Of a stretch of DNA of 64,000 nucleotides, positions 10,049-24,020 are shown in pieces. Within the stretch, counting starts at the first letter, position 1, and each line of letters begins with the position of its first letter. The stretch is from Rhizoctonia solani (lineage: Eukaryota; Basidiomycota; Agaricomycetes; Cantharellales; Ceratobasidiaceae), in assembly GCF_016906535.1 (NCBI RefSeq), contig NC_057377.1, positions 1,984,001 to 2,048,000 of the forward strand, read 5' to 3'. The notes under the pieces are model-generated. The model saw only the letters and a program-made list of their open reading frames with translations, was not told where the DNA came from and made no database searches. The position numbers and the translations under genes are program-made.

Positions 10049-11559
10049 GGTGAAGCGACAGGGAAGAATGGTGACCTGAGTATAGTTCTCTCCACTTAAT
10101 ATACCTTAAGGCTGGCTGTGGCGGTTTGTGGAAGCAGGAGCTAGCACATTAGTCAAAGGATTTGATATCGACCAATGGGTTTGAGCCCACAGCATCACAT
10201 CACGTTAAAGAAGTGTGCTCGGGGCGAGATTTTTTCGACTTCGCATAACGAAATTTGTCTCAGGCAGTGCAGCGTTTGAAAGGGCGCTTGATCTGAGGTA
10301 GCGTTATTCATTCCGATGTGAGTCTATCGGCAAAGGTTCTGAAGCCTCCATGGTCCATGTGAGCTACGAGAGCTGTGGGGGCTACGAGTAGAACTTCAGA
10401 GATGTTCCTGGTATCGTTTACATAGAAAGCTTTGACTACAAAGAATGATGGCATCTGAAATAATGTTTCCGGTAATAATTTGGCAGGTACTGCACACATG
10501 ATTTACTCTCGAGTCCAACATCCTATGGTGCGAAATGAGAAGCCCATAAATTATGGAATCTACGTAGGTTGATTTAATTTTGTAGCGCTGCTATCGTATT
10601 AAAGTACCTACTCCAATCCTACAATTCAACCCTAGTACTTTGCTAATTAAGTTGGAATAAAATATGGCATAAATGAATCTTCCAGCGAGCAGTCGAGAAC
10701 TACCCAAGCCCGAGCACTGATCTGGAGCCAGAGCCCCCCACCTTACTTGGTGATGGCTATTGCTGTGCTGCGCCTGTGGATCCAATTACGCCTGCAGTAC
10801 TTGTCAAGCTTCTCTACACCTGTACCCCCTAATTTCTTTCGCCACTAATTCAAACGACCCCAAACGCACACCCTTGTCACTGGGAAAACCTCATGATGAT
10901 CAATGTGGAAAACACTCGACGGCCGATAGCACTCAACAGGGGTGGACCAGATGCATCGTGGCCATGTAATTCGCGTGTTCATCTTTTGCGCTGCTGCAGC
11001 TAAATGTTCTTCATCTGGAAAAGTGAGTAGAAGACCGAAAGTTCCCCGAAACTCTATTGGTCCCATTCAAATAAAATTTAAGACCTTATCGGCGGATATC
11101 TTGTTATGGAAAGTGGTGCCAGTTTCGGGGACTTGTATTGCGCCAGGACGATTTGCTTGTCTATTCTCTGACATGCATACGCAAACCGGTAGTCCCAGCA
11201 GCAGAAGCATAAATGAATAGTTGCCGGTACGAGGTAGAACCGGTTCATCTTACTCTATGTGATCTGTTGCTCAGCCGATCTTTATGAGAGTATACTCGGG
11301 AACATCCCTACCTCCGTAACAGAAATAATGCTTCAAGACTGCCTTGTTTTTCGCGCGCATATATCGTCATGTTACACCAGCGCGACCCTTTGCTATATGT
11401 GCATGTCAATACCGGATTCACATACTTGTAGAGGTATGAACTATAACATCACTACTTCTCTCTCCCATAGCAACATCTCAAGTCTATATCATATATGGCC
11501 AGTATGTCTGTTCCAACAAGTCCTTTTAAGCCACTCAGACTACGTTATACATCCTCAGT
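10049..11559. other. Intergenic region without supported gene
   Basis: About 1.5 kb, AT-richer than the flanking genes. It should contain the promoter of the 786-codon gene at its left end. Short frames exist but none has family-like motifs or plausible splice structure. Confidence 0.5.
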
Positions 11560-11960
11560 GAGATGCGGGTTACCTTCAAGAATGTTAATTACGTAAGCCG
11601 CGGGCACTCCTCGGAAAGGGATTTCCCTGGTCATATTGAGCATTTCGATCTCGATAGTCGCACTCTCGTGTAAACTACAGGTTTTGATTCTGATGAAGAC
11701 TGTAAAGAATCTGTGAATTTAGAAAATGCAGCTGCGCTCGATGTGCTTAGTTTTATCATTTGTTGTGGTGGGAGAAACCAGTGGTTAACTCAGTCCAGTC
11801 AAATAAATCTTCGAAGAAGGATCCTGAGTTTTGCTGGCAACTGGATTGCACTTCCGCTATGCCCTTGAGCTCAGCTCCAGGAAAGGTCACGCTACCCAAT
11901 AGGCCGTGGGGGATGTTCATGGGAATGTATTTGTTCAGCTGATGAATATTTCTTTACCTC
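11560..11960 (-). pseudogene. Possible decayed CCT3-like fragment
   Basis: On the minus strand, 11638-11675 resembles the CCT3 exon segment at 12506-12543 (roughly three quarters of bases equal, mostly third-position differences). Its translation LHESATIEIEMLN parallels CCT3 [13 protein letters not shown]. The adjoining frame (HESATIEIEM...EGNPHLTEDV) is open for about 43 codons. A second open stretch of about 60 codons lies upstream (11760-11955) and does not resemble CCT3. It could instead be a small unrecognised gene. No complete structure can be built. Confidence 0.3.
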
Positions 11961-12295
11961 CCCAAGATTTAGCATATGGTCATATCTACAGGGTGGCGTG
12001 TAGTTTGGGCCAGAACCTAATCCCCCCCGGGCGCGCAGGGCAGCGCTCTATATACTATATGCGGTGTGTATCTGGACGGCTTTACTTAAGCGCTCTATAG
12101 AGATGTCGATTTCACCCCGTTCCCTCAATTCGACTACGAGGTCATTTTCTATGAGTTTAAATTTGATTTTGATACCTTATCCCTCCATCAATGCTATAAG
12201 CCCTCCACCCGTGTGTACAATACTCGGATTTGCATAATGACCGTTGACTATATGCACTTAAATACTGTGATTTGATTCCTATCGAATTAACTGTC

Positions 12296-14442
12296 CTATG
12301 GCATCTCTGGCTCTCCCTCTCCATCAGGACCCTGGCCCATATCTTGCACAGCTGGTGCGCCCCCACCACCGCCTCCAGACTTATCCTTGCGAGTTGCTTG
12401 GACAATATCGTCCACGCGGAGTAGGACACGTGTTGCCTGACGAATACAGATAAATTACATGGGCTGTGGAGCTCTTGTAGACTTGCATACCTCAATAGCA
12501 GTTTTGAGCGTTTGGATCTTGACACTTGCACTCTCATATAGACCATATGTCTTCATATCGGCGATCTTTCCGACATTTCCATCGATTCCCCAAGTGTGCT
12601 CGCCCGCAGCATGTTTAGCCTATTGTCACGATAGAGTTAGTGGACTCATTATAGCTGATGGATGTGCAAAAACGCACTCTCAGTTCGGTTAATACCCTGA
12701 TCGCGTTCCCACCCGCGTTTTGCACTAGGGTCCGAGGGATAACCTCTAAAGCGTCTGCCACAGCCTTGAAGACAGCGCCCTGAGCTGCTCCGGCCACCTC
12801 CTTTTCCTTTCCAGCCACGCCCGTCGCTCCACTCTCGGTCAAAGCCCGAGCAACCGCCATTTCTACAGCACCTCCACCTGGAATAAGCCGAGGGTTGAGC
12901 ACGACATTGCGTGCGACTGCCATCGCGTCTGCCAAGTTCCTGTCGATCTCATTGAGGATATCCTTGCTGGGTCCACGCAGAAGAATAGTGCATGCTTTGG
13001 GGGATGTACATTCTGTGAGGAACGTGAAATATCTGCGAGTGCATTGCATTAGCCAATGTGATATGTGAAGACACGCTTCGAACGCACTCATCTCCCATCT
13101 TTTCAATGTAGAACATTCCACACTGGGTACCCACATCGGAATCACGAAGGTCTTCGACTCGATTCACAATTGTAGCTCCAGTGGCGCGCGCAATACGGTT
13201 GTTATCGGACTTGCGTACTCGGCGAAGGGCAGTGATATTTGCCTTGAGGAGGTAATGCTGGGCGAGATCTACATATACTTAACTGGAAAGAATTCAATAC
13301 AGAGCGTCTATACATACCACTGACTCCCTTCTCTGTGATGATCAAGTCCGGCTTGAACTCGATGAGTTTTTCACAGATCTTCTTGATTTGTTCCTCCTCG
13401 ATTTCAAGAATACGAGCCCAATCTTCTTCTTTGGAAATTTCAATATTTGTTTGGCTTTCACCTTTCTTGTATTCCAATGGACAATCGAGAAGGATAATAC
13501 GAGGATTCGCAATTCGTCGTCGCATTTTGGGGTGAGTGATGTCCTTGTTAATTAAGACTCCTGACAGAACCTGCGACTCTTCGATTGTTCCGCCTGGAAC
13601 CTTTTCCACTCGCGCATATCGCTTGATATCGATTGTCGTCATTCCGTTAATGATCTGCACTCCGCCAACACTCTGAGTTTCTCCACCTTGCGTCACGGTT
13701 CTTACTGCCTTGAGCGCGAGAGAACACATGAGGTCCGACCACCGAGCGACAAACTTGGTACCAATTGCAGTTTTGATAAGCGCAAGCATGTCTTCATCGG
13801 AATTGGGGTCAATAGGAATGGAAATGCGATTGACAGTTTCGAGAGCGGTGGCAAGCGCAGCATTGAGGCCAGCAATAATTCGCACGGGATGAATGGATCG
13901 CTCAAGGAGTGGGAGAGTGTGGGCAAGAACCTCTCCAGCTGGAGTTCTAATATAAGTATCGTGTAGGGCGGCCGGGTCACAAACTGTACGAACCGAGGAT
14001 AATAACACTGGTAGTACCGTCTCCGACCTCTTCATCCTGAGTTCTTGAAAGTTCAATCATGTTCTTTGCAGCTGGATGTGCAACATCAATTTCTCGTAGG
14101 ATAGCATTTCCATCGTTCGTCAATCTACAAAAGATGAGTAAAGTAGACCGAAAAAGACGAGCAAGGCTTACAAAATTCCACCCATGGGATCTAAAATCAT
14201 TTTCAGCATAGCCTTAGGGCCAAGACATGTTCGGATAACATCTGCAACAGTCTTGAGAGCGCGTCAGATGGCAACACGCGCGGGACAATAAAGCTTACCT
14301 TAGCGGCAGTAATGTTTGCGACTTGAGCTTTTCGACCACTCTGGCGCTCAGGGGTAGTGTCTATCATAGTTAGCATAGTATTTAATTAAAATAAGTATGT
14401 CTTACTCATTACGAACACGGGCATTTGTCCGGGAGCTTGCAT
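12296..14442 (-). CDS. CCT3: T-complex protein 1 subunit gamma (chaperonin CCT3)
   Basis: Subunit of the cytosolic TRiC/CCT chaperonin that folds actin, tubulin and WD40 proteins using ATP. The spliced start is [33 protein letters not shown], and the ATP-binding [11 protein letters not shown] lies in the exon ending at about 14034. Strong gamma-subunit blocks follow: [113 protein letters not shown] and TWGIDGNVG. It ends in a Gly-rich tail [16 protein letters not shown] and ...GEPEMP, with the stop at 12296-12298. At least seven short introns. Length (about 555 residues) is normal. It diverges from the CHAT gene at 15304. Confidence 0.95.
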
Positions 14443-14489
14443 TGTGGATGCGCGTCGAGAGGGTTAGGGTCGTGTCGCAATTTGAGGTC

Positions 14490-14497
14490 ATCACGTG
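14490..14497 (+). promoter_or_regulatory. RTCACGTG (Cbf1-type) site upstream of CCT3
   Basis: ATCACGTG lies 50 bp before the CCT3 ATG (14442). It is in the space shared with the divergent TPR-CHAT gene but much nearer to CCT3. Confidence 0.45.
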
Positions 14498-15303
14498 GAT
14501 GAGCTCAGCTCTTATTGAGCACAGCCACAATACGGCGGCCACGGAATACTTGATGATAAAATTCAGTAGGCTGCAATGAGTTTTTGTTGGAAAGTGCCCC
14601 GGTTTTTATGGCTAACTCATTCTCACCCAAATAACTCAGAAACGCCCTAAGGGGACATCGGAAGCATTTGACTCCGTCTCAAGTTTGAAGCGCCTACTCG
14701 CGTTCACGAATCCATAAATAATCGAGAGAGTTTTGCACCCCTGTAAAGATACATATCCAGCGAACCAATTACAGTTTATTTCCTCTACAGATCAGATAAC
14801 CTCGGCATTATCTATCCGGATCATGCTTAGTTTGTCTAATGCGCGTGGCAGACTCTACCTAAGCTCACCAAAATGGGAGCTTATATCCAGGGACTCATCA
14901 GGGATTCCTTCAGGAATCTCCTCCGACTCCTTATAACAAAACCCAGACTTGGTTGGTTAAGTCGGTTCCTTATAGCCACGACTAAACTATTGTGCTGGTT
15001 TGTCTAGTCAAACATTACTGAGTCCGTACAAGAACCAATGAACGGTGAGCTTAAGAAATATAACATCTCAGTACGCCGAACGTCTCACATTCACATTCAT
15101 TACCATTTCTTGTGCCCACCTTGGCTGAACGGTTCTGCGTCCTGTTTTGCGGCTGGCCAGGCTCCACAAATCGCCTCAACAATCTAGGCAAAATCCATGG
15201 AGGAAGATTACGCAGGGTCGCCCCGCCCACTACTGGCGAAAACGGACAAGGGGGTACTCAGGGGAATCAGGGAGCCCCTAACAATCAACTTGTTCTTTTA
15301 ACA

Positions 15304-18172
15304 ATGGATCATTTGGAGCAAGAAGCAGAGCGTGCTACTCGCGCGCTCAGTGAACTTTCTTATGATCATGCCGATCTTGAATCTCGCATGGAATACGTAT
15401 CTCGCGCGCTTGCTTTTATCCCGGAGACTCACCGAGACTTGCCGAGGTGGCTTTGCACTCTTGTATATTCTCATCTCGGACGGTTTAAGTCCCTGAACAA
15501 GATAGGCGATCTCGAAAATGCCATAAAATACCTACTTCGTGCATTCCAATTAACACCCGATGGTAGTCCATACACGGCAAAGCGACTTTGTGACCTTGGA
15601 GAACTTTATCAGTATCGTTTTCGGCAGTTAGGAGAACCCATTGACCTAGAGAGAGCGATGGACTATACGACCCGTGCTGTAAACCTGACTCCCATTGGTC
15701 ATCAAGACTTACCCTCCCGACTCAGTAATCTAGGAACAATTTATGGGGATCGTTTCCGCCATCAAGGTGAACTTTCCGATAGCGATGAAGCAATTAAACG
15801 CTGCTACTCTGCTGTTGCTGTAGCCCCCGATGACCATCCAGATTTACCACGCTGGCTTGATCGCTTAGGAGTGTCATGTGGCGATCGGTTCAAGCGCCTG
15901 AACGAGATAGAGGACCTCGACAAATCAATAAAGTATATGCATCGTGCAATTAATCTGACCCCCATCAATCACCAAGACCGAGCGCACCGACTTGGTAACC
16001 TTTGCACATCTTACCGTAGCCGATTTCAACGCCTAGGCGAAGTTCCCGATAACGACAGTGCAATTGCTTACGGTACAACTGCACTCTCTCTTCTTCCCAA
16101 CGGACATCCAGATGTACCGCAATGGCTTGCTGATCTAGGCGCGTCTTGCATTGAGCGATTCAGACAACTGGGCGAGCTGGAGGATCTTAACAAAGCCATA
16201 GACTTTTTATCACGTGCGGCGCATTCCACCCCAGAAAAGCACCCCGAATTACCGAATATATTGAATATATTGGGAGAAGCCCATGGTGATCGTTTTATCA
16301 AAGAGAAAGAGTTTAGCGATCTAGGAGAGGCAATAGTTCATGCCCGTCGTGCACTCGAACTTACCCCTGAAGGTCATCCTACGCTTCCCACAAAGCACTC
16401 CCTCGTCGCAAAACTTTGCTTCCTCCAGTACGAGACCACAGGCAGTGAACTATTTCTGGAATCCACATTGAACTCTTTTCGTATGGCTTGCAAGTCCTCG
16501 AGCGGATCCCCAAGCGCCAGGTTCGAGGTCGCACGTAATTGGGCAGCGCTAGCCACTGGCTGCGATGCCCTCCATTGCCTTGAAGCCTACCAAACTGCAA
16601 TGGACCTTCTGCCGCAATATATTTGGTTGGGCGCTACCAACAATCAACGCTACGAAGATCTAAAGGCGGCGGTCAACCTGGCGGTAGACGCGGCCTCGAC
16701 TGCTACTTATTATTCAAAATACGCACTGGCTCTCGAATGGATAGAGTATGGGCGCTGCGTAGTATGGACTCAAAGCCTGATGCTCCGTTCACCTCTTGAT
16801 GAACTACATTCTTCCCATCCAGAACTGGCAATCCGCCTCCGGGGAGTCGCTAAACAGTTGAACGATGCCAGTTCTGAATCCCGTGAATCTCTAGCTCTGG
16901 CCTCTGGGTCACTAACTGCGGAAGAAGTCGGTCTGGAGCACCGTCGTCTGGCTTTAGAATATGAAAAATTGCTGTTGGCAGTGCGTCGCCTTCCTGGATT
17001 TACGAACTTCCTTCAGCCGAAGCAGGCAGCTGCTCTCGTTAATGCTGCCCAGTACGGCCCAATTGTAGTAATTAATTGCCATACGGAAGGATCTGATGCG
17101 CTCATTATTTTGCCCGGAAAATCTGACGTCCAACACATTCCTTTCCCGGATTTCACAGAAGAGAGCGCGATTCGTGCTCACTCTCAAATCAGTCCCTCTG
17201 TTAATGGCCTTCGCGACGGGGGCTTTCGTAGAGCTATACACGAAGAACATGACGACAGGTTCGGGGAAGCGTTGCATACTGTCTGGATCCAGATTGTTAG
17301 GCCGGTGCTAGATTATCTAGGGTACATGGTAGGCTTAGTGAAGTGAGATTCATAATGCGTGGACATTAACGATAGTTCAAAAGGACCGTGTTTCGACAGA
17401 AGCTCTTCCTCATATCACATGGTGCCCTACGGGCATGGCGACTTTCCTACCTTTGCATGCGGCTGGCGACTATGACACACCTCGATCAAGAGTGTTTGAT
17501 TATGTCATATCCTCTTATTCGCCCATCCTTTCGACTCTCTTATCTCCCAACACGCGCACGTTAACCCGTAACATCCGACTGCTGGCAGTCGGACAAACGC
17601 AGACACCAGGCTTTAGTTCACTACCTGGGGTTGACCTGGAGCTTGCAGCGGTCAGGTCCCGTGTAGAAAATCAAATACAGTACACACAGCTCACCAACGA
17701 TCAAGCGACCCCTATGATCGCTCTAGAGACCATGGATGAACATGATTGGGTACATTTTGCTTGTCACGCTTCCCAAGACTTCACAGATCCCACAAAAAGT
17801 GGGTTTTACCTTCATCAAGATATGCTCACGCTTTCTGCTATCAATCGACAGTCGTTCAAGAATAAAGGCCTAGCATATCTTGCTGCTTGCCAGACGGCAA
17901 CAGGAGACGAGAACCTTCCTGACGAGGCCATACACCTTGCGTCAGGAATGCTCATGGCGGGATATCCAAGTGTGATTGCCACAAGGTGGTCAGTTCGTGA
18001 TGACGATGCAGTGGTAGTAGCCAATACTTTCTATGCGGAGCTGATGAAATGCGGGAAGATAGGGGGTGGAGAGGCAGGAAAGGCGCTACATAAGGCGGTC
18101 GATGAGTTGCGGCAGAAGATTGGAGAAAAGGAATATCATCGCTGGGTGCCTTATATCCATATTGGGTCGTAG
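15304..18172 (+). CDS. TPR-CHAT domain protein (caspase-like peptidase)
   Basis: About 937 residues in two exons, 15304-17328 and 17384-18172, joined by a phase-0 intron of 55 nt. The N-terminal two thirds carry six or seven tetratricopeptide-like repeats of about 50 residues with the phrase LG..Y..RF..LGE..DL..AI.Y..RA..LTP..HPDLP. The C-terminal CHAT (Caspase HetF Associated with TPRs) domain has ITWCPTG-FLPLHAAGDYD, the catalytic His in VHFACHAS and the catalytic Cys in YLAACQTATGD, followed by ASGMLMAGYPSVIATRWSVRDDDA. Both catalytic residues are intact. 15304 is the first in-frame ATG; the frame is open back to before 15112 and contains a further TPR-like NRLNNLGKIHGGRL, so a longer or 5'-decayed version is possible. 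In fungi such proteins are suspected in non-self recognition and cell death; the role here is inferred. Confidence 0.88.
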
Positions 18173-19268
18173 TTTTATGTAGGATTAATTGATAACGGTT
18201 TAAGAAGCCGTTTAAGCATTCGAGATGAAAATGAATACACATTTTTGTTGTATCGCGACAATCAGAAAAGATAGGAGTGTGCTATAATCGGGAACGAATA
18301 GCATGGACAGACAGAAGAACTCGACAACAGCAGGTTTAATAACTTTATATGTGCATGTGGGTCATAATTTTCCCATACCCCCTAAATTATAAAGTGTTAG
18401 AAAGGAAGCAACACTGGAAGACGAATTATATTGACCCCTAAGCGTGTCATAATGAATACTTCTTCTTGCATCTGTTCGTTCCTCCACCGTTACTCGGGGT
18501 ATGCTGTACTACAATGCTTTATTGATCATTGATATTGCGCCTAATTCTCCCAACTCTCATATTTTCAAGTTCCATCAACGTTTTACCACTACAACCGAAT
18601 GCACTCCGCATTCACATGTGACCCAAACAGTGCACTCAGATTTACTGATCCTCAAATTGGAGGGTACTGGAGAGATTTGATATGTTTGGTCATACCATCA
18701 GGGATTTAATAATATCGCTCGGATGTGTCTTACCCAATCGACGCATGTAGTTGAAAGCTCAGGCCTGACACATTGAACAAGTGTCGGCATACTGATATTA
18801 TAGATCTGTGAGAAGGTTACACCATGAATATCCCACCACTGCTACAACGGAAAAGTCGGAAAGGTAAAAGGATATAGAAGAGGCGCATTTATACAATGAA
18901 GGGGCCAGAAAACCCTCGCGTATAATCAACATATATTTATAGTTGGACGGCTTGAGCAGAGTAGCCTCCCTCCCGAGTTGCACACTTACCCCCTTTAAAT
19001 GAGATAATCGTCATTCCAGTGACTTAATACTGCAGAATGGCGTGAATATTAATATGCTGTGTCTTCACACTGAATCGCTGAGGTTCCACAAGAGATAATT
19101 TTACTCAAGTGATCTATTTGACAACAAAGGTTACAAATCGATGAGTCGTTAAACTACCGCATGCTCGCAACCTCGAGGCCACCGACCAGTGACAGCACTT
19201 TATAAATGACGATTACCAACGGGCATAATATCCGTATCGAGGCCTAGACCCCCTCCCGTGTGCAGAGC
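18173..19268. other. Intergenic region between CHAT gene and HOG1
   Basis: About 1.1 kb, AT-rich, with no supported gene. Its right end is the HOG1 promoter. Confidence 0.5.
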
Positions 19269-19276
19269 ATCACGTG
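19269..19276 (+). promoter_or_regulatory. RTCACGTG (Cbf1-type) site upstream of HOG1
   Basis: ATCACGTG ends 76 bp before the HOG1 ATG; an ACGTCA half site follows at 19281. Confidence 0.45.
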
Positions 19277-19302
19277 CCTTACGTCATCCCACGCCCTGAA
19301 AA

Positions 19303-19316
19303 ATGGCTATGACGTC
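19303..19316 (+). promoter_or_regulatory. CRE-like TGACGTC element, 14-mer repeated 3' of HOG1
   Basis: ATGGCTATGACGTC contains the bZIP (ATF/CREB) core TGACGTC, 36 bp before the HOG1 ATG. The identical 14-mer recurs at 21408-21421 beyond the gene's stop. ATF/CREB factors act with Hog1 in fungi; a feedback role is only suggested. Confidence 0.4.
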
Positions 19317-19351
19317 TTGAGGAAGTAACTTACACTCTCCCTCCGCCCGCC

Positions 19352-21112
<1,761 letters not shown>

Positions 21113-21407
21113 TCATCTGGTCGTGTTTGAGTCTCGAGGGTTCGAACAAGATACGCACACGCATAATCATTCCTATCCCTAGTTTTTTGTTTTTAAGTTT
21201 TTTATGAGCTAGATTGAATATATGAATGGCACAATTGGACTTGGTTAATCTTCTTTTTTCGGTGCCAATGAACTGTTGTGATCATAAACGCACGGTATTA
21301 CGAGGTTTGGGGGCCAAACGATGCTACATATTGACGAACACTGTATGTGCGTAAATAAAACAACTTGTTCGTTATGTGCCCTTTGCCCGATGTAATCACG
21401 CCTCGGG

Positions 21408-21421
21408 ATGGCTATGACGTC
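21408..21421 (+). repeat. Second copy of the HOG1-flanking 14-mer
   Basis: ATGGCTATGACGTC, identical to 19303-19316, and here extended to the full palindrome TGACGTCA. The preceding bases (cacgcct...) are also similar in both copies. Confidence 0.4.
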
Positions 21422-21652
21422 ATATGATCATCAGAAACCAGCATTTAAGCTCTCAGATTACGGATAGGACCCTAAATGAGTTGGAGGAAGCTCCAAGTAT
21501 TCTGGGAGAACAGATCGTTGTCTCAATAATTTAAACAACTTGGTTGTCATAGCTTAAAACTTCTAACAATGATTATGATGCAGCAGTTATTGGGAAGAAA
21601 TAAGGAGCAATGACATTAAGCATATTGGCTACGAGACCTTCAGACCATAGCC

Positions 21653-23327
21653 CTACCACATCTGCCAATGGTGTGTTTGAAACTCGGGTGGAGTGTATTT
21701 CTCACCCAAGAGGCAAAAATCTGGAACCTTTTCCCTGAGCCATTGTACAACTGGGAAGTCACTGGTGAGATTCTGTTCAGCTAGATGTGACGGATTGCAG
21801 ACCGTCGTTGATCCAAACATTATATGCCGAATCGGATGGCTGGATATGCATCTCTTCCAGCTTTCAAATTGCGCCTGAGTATGGAAATCAACTTCGACAT
21901 TGCTAAAGTAAAGCTCGCAAAGTTTGGGAAAGCTCATGTCGTTTTCTCGGTTGGTCAAAGCTTCCAAATTGTCATGGTCGAGTTTACAAGCGTCCACCTT
22001 GAGGACAGGTACGTGGGGTAACGAACACAGAAGACTCTGGAGTAGAGTAGGCTGGATCCAGGTCCCCCATATATCATCACCTTGGATGAGTAGCGTATCG
22101 ACATTCATCCCGTGGATCATGGGCAATAAATCCTCTACGCCATGAATAAATTCTTGTCCAGCGCTGGTACCTATGGTGGTAATCATCTTATGAGTAAGGA
22201 AGAGGGATATTTGATATAAGGATGGGGGATTGACTCCAGTATGAGCCGGGTGTCGTCGGCGTACAGATCCCCGAGGTAAAGCCTCTGTAGGTTGGGGAGC
22301 GAAACCTGAATTGGTACGGGTGCTGTATCGTTTAGATCCATCAGAGCATTTAAAGATATAAGGATATAAGCTCCAGTTTTTGCAATTGAGGTGCCGTGCA
22401 CAAGGTGAAGAGGAGTTCTCTGAGTGATGACTTATTACCGAGCATCACCGACTCGATCCGTAACTCAACCAGATTTGGAAGAGACATGAGTTTCCAATGG
22501 ATAAGAATGTGTTTGAGCTGCAGCACTCGAAGTTGTTTGACGGTTTGATCTATAGAACTCGAGAATGGAGCTGAAGGCTGAAGAGAGGTAAGAGAGGTAA
22601 TCTCTTCTGGAAGGTCGTGGCCGACTTCTTCTGATGGGTCCAAGAGATGATATAACGATAATTCAATCAATACTTGTGAAGCAGGTTTACGCTTGAACAA
22701 GGGCAGAATGCCTCGGCGCAGTGGCATCTTGTTCTCAAATACGATATTTATCGACCGAAAGCGGCTATAATTGTTCCTGATGGTTTCGGTAAAATCATGA
22801 TCGACATCCTTCTCCATACTCGCTATCAAGTGTAATTCCCGGCCACCAGCTCGATCGTAGCTCCGTTCTGTAACGGATCGTCCCGGCCATCCCGATTTTC
22901 GGCTGATGATAGGAATGTATGTCCAAAGAGCCCCGTGCGATATTCCAACCCTCCTCCAGACACTGCATACGGCTAGCAGCGAATTTAGCTGACAATAGAG
23001 CCTGGAAATGTGGTCCTCTATAAATGGCACATGAGAATCTGATTGATCGTAGACGACAAGTGTAAATATCTCGACCAAGATCTCGTCAGGGAGAGTGTAG
23101 AATTGGCCAACTAGTTTGTTGCGTATAAGAGCAAGTGTCCGACGAGATTGCGCAATTTGCTTTTCTAGGGAGGTGTAAAAAGATTCTAGGCTGTGATCTA
23201 TTCGAGATACTATGTCGTAGACATCTGATGCAGATTCGAGCCGTCTTGCACTAAGAGCATGGCAGTGATCATGATAGGCGATTAATGCCTGTTCCAAATG
23301 TGTACCAGCTGCCTCCCACTCACGCAC
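21653..23327 (-). pseudogene. F-box-like/LRR-like gene broken by two frame changes
   Basis: Relative of the F-box-like genes at 54150 and 56875. The first frame (23327-22350) has an N-terminal coiled helix, an F-box-like LPDEILVEIFTLVV and LQKLELISLYL. The homologous sequence then continues in another frame (22401-22183; VSLPNLQRLYLGDL) and again in a third (22186-21653; ITTIGTSAGQEF... to ...QTHHWQMW). No good GT-AG pair lies at either junction, so these look like indels rather than introns. The 5' start is a GTG, with no convincing ATG nearby. It could also be an assembly error in a working gene. Confidence 0.6.
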
Positions 23328-24020
23328 GCAGATATAGGGTGACTGTTAAGTAAGCCGAGTTAACTAATGTACAGAGCAATGAACATAGTGCTTCACAGTT
23401 GAGATATCTGACATGACCTTGTTCGAATAATGATGGAAACTCGAATAGAGGTGTGAAGGCTGGGAGCAAGTGATATGCGCTCACGTGCTGTTACACTACA
23501 TGCCTAGGGTCACATTCCAGTCTTCCAAATGGCTGACACGGGTGATTGATAGGATATGATGAACCAAGGCACAACGACCTCCCAGATACACCTAGTCATA
23601 AACCACTTGCTAGAGAAACTGGCTTATTATGAGTCCCAGGATACGAGATTAGAAAGGGTCATGATTAATGCGTTATAATTATTTGGATTTATTAATGAAA
23701 AAGACACCTTAGAGAGCTCGAGGAGTATATGTCATGGCTATATGTGCCAATACGATGGCCCTCAGCGGTCTCAAGTGGAGGGGCTGATTGAGCAGGTGCA
23801 AAGTAATGGAAAATCAGTGAGACATGATGTCTGCCTTGGTTTGCTTCGCAGGGGGTAATTCCTTGAGGAGTCCAAGGGGTGCTTAACTCCACATCACGTA
23901 TAAGGAGCCCACGGTGTAATAACCTGCGTGCACTCATTCACTTCCTCATTGTTTTGAAAATCCATAAATTCCATTACTTTAAACAATCTCAAATCGTACA
24001 TCTACTCAGACAGAACATCT
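23328..24020. other. Intergenic region
   Basis: About 0.7 kb between the broken F-box-like gene and the 3' end of the ER Hsp70 gene. Nothing supportable is seen. Confidence 0.5.

Noticed and set aside
22350..22410. Intron explaining the frame change in the F-box-like gene
   Set aside because: No GT (or GC)...AG pair of plausible length restores the homologous frame on the minus strand.
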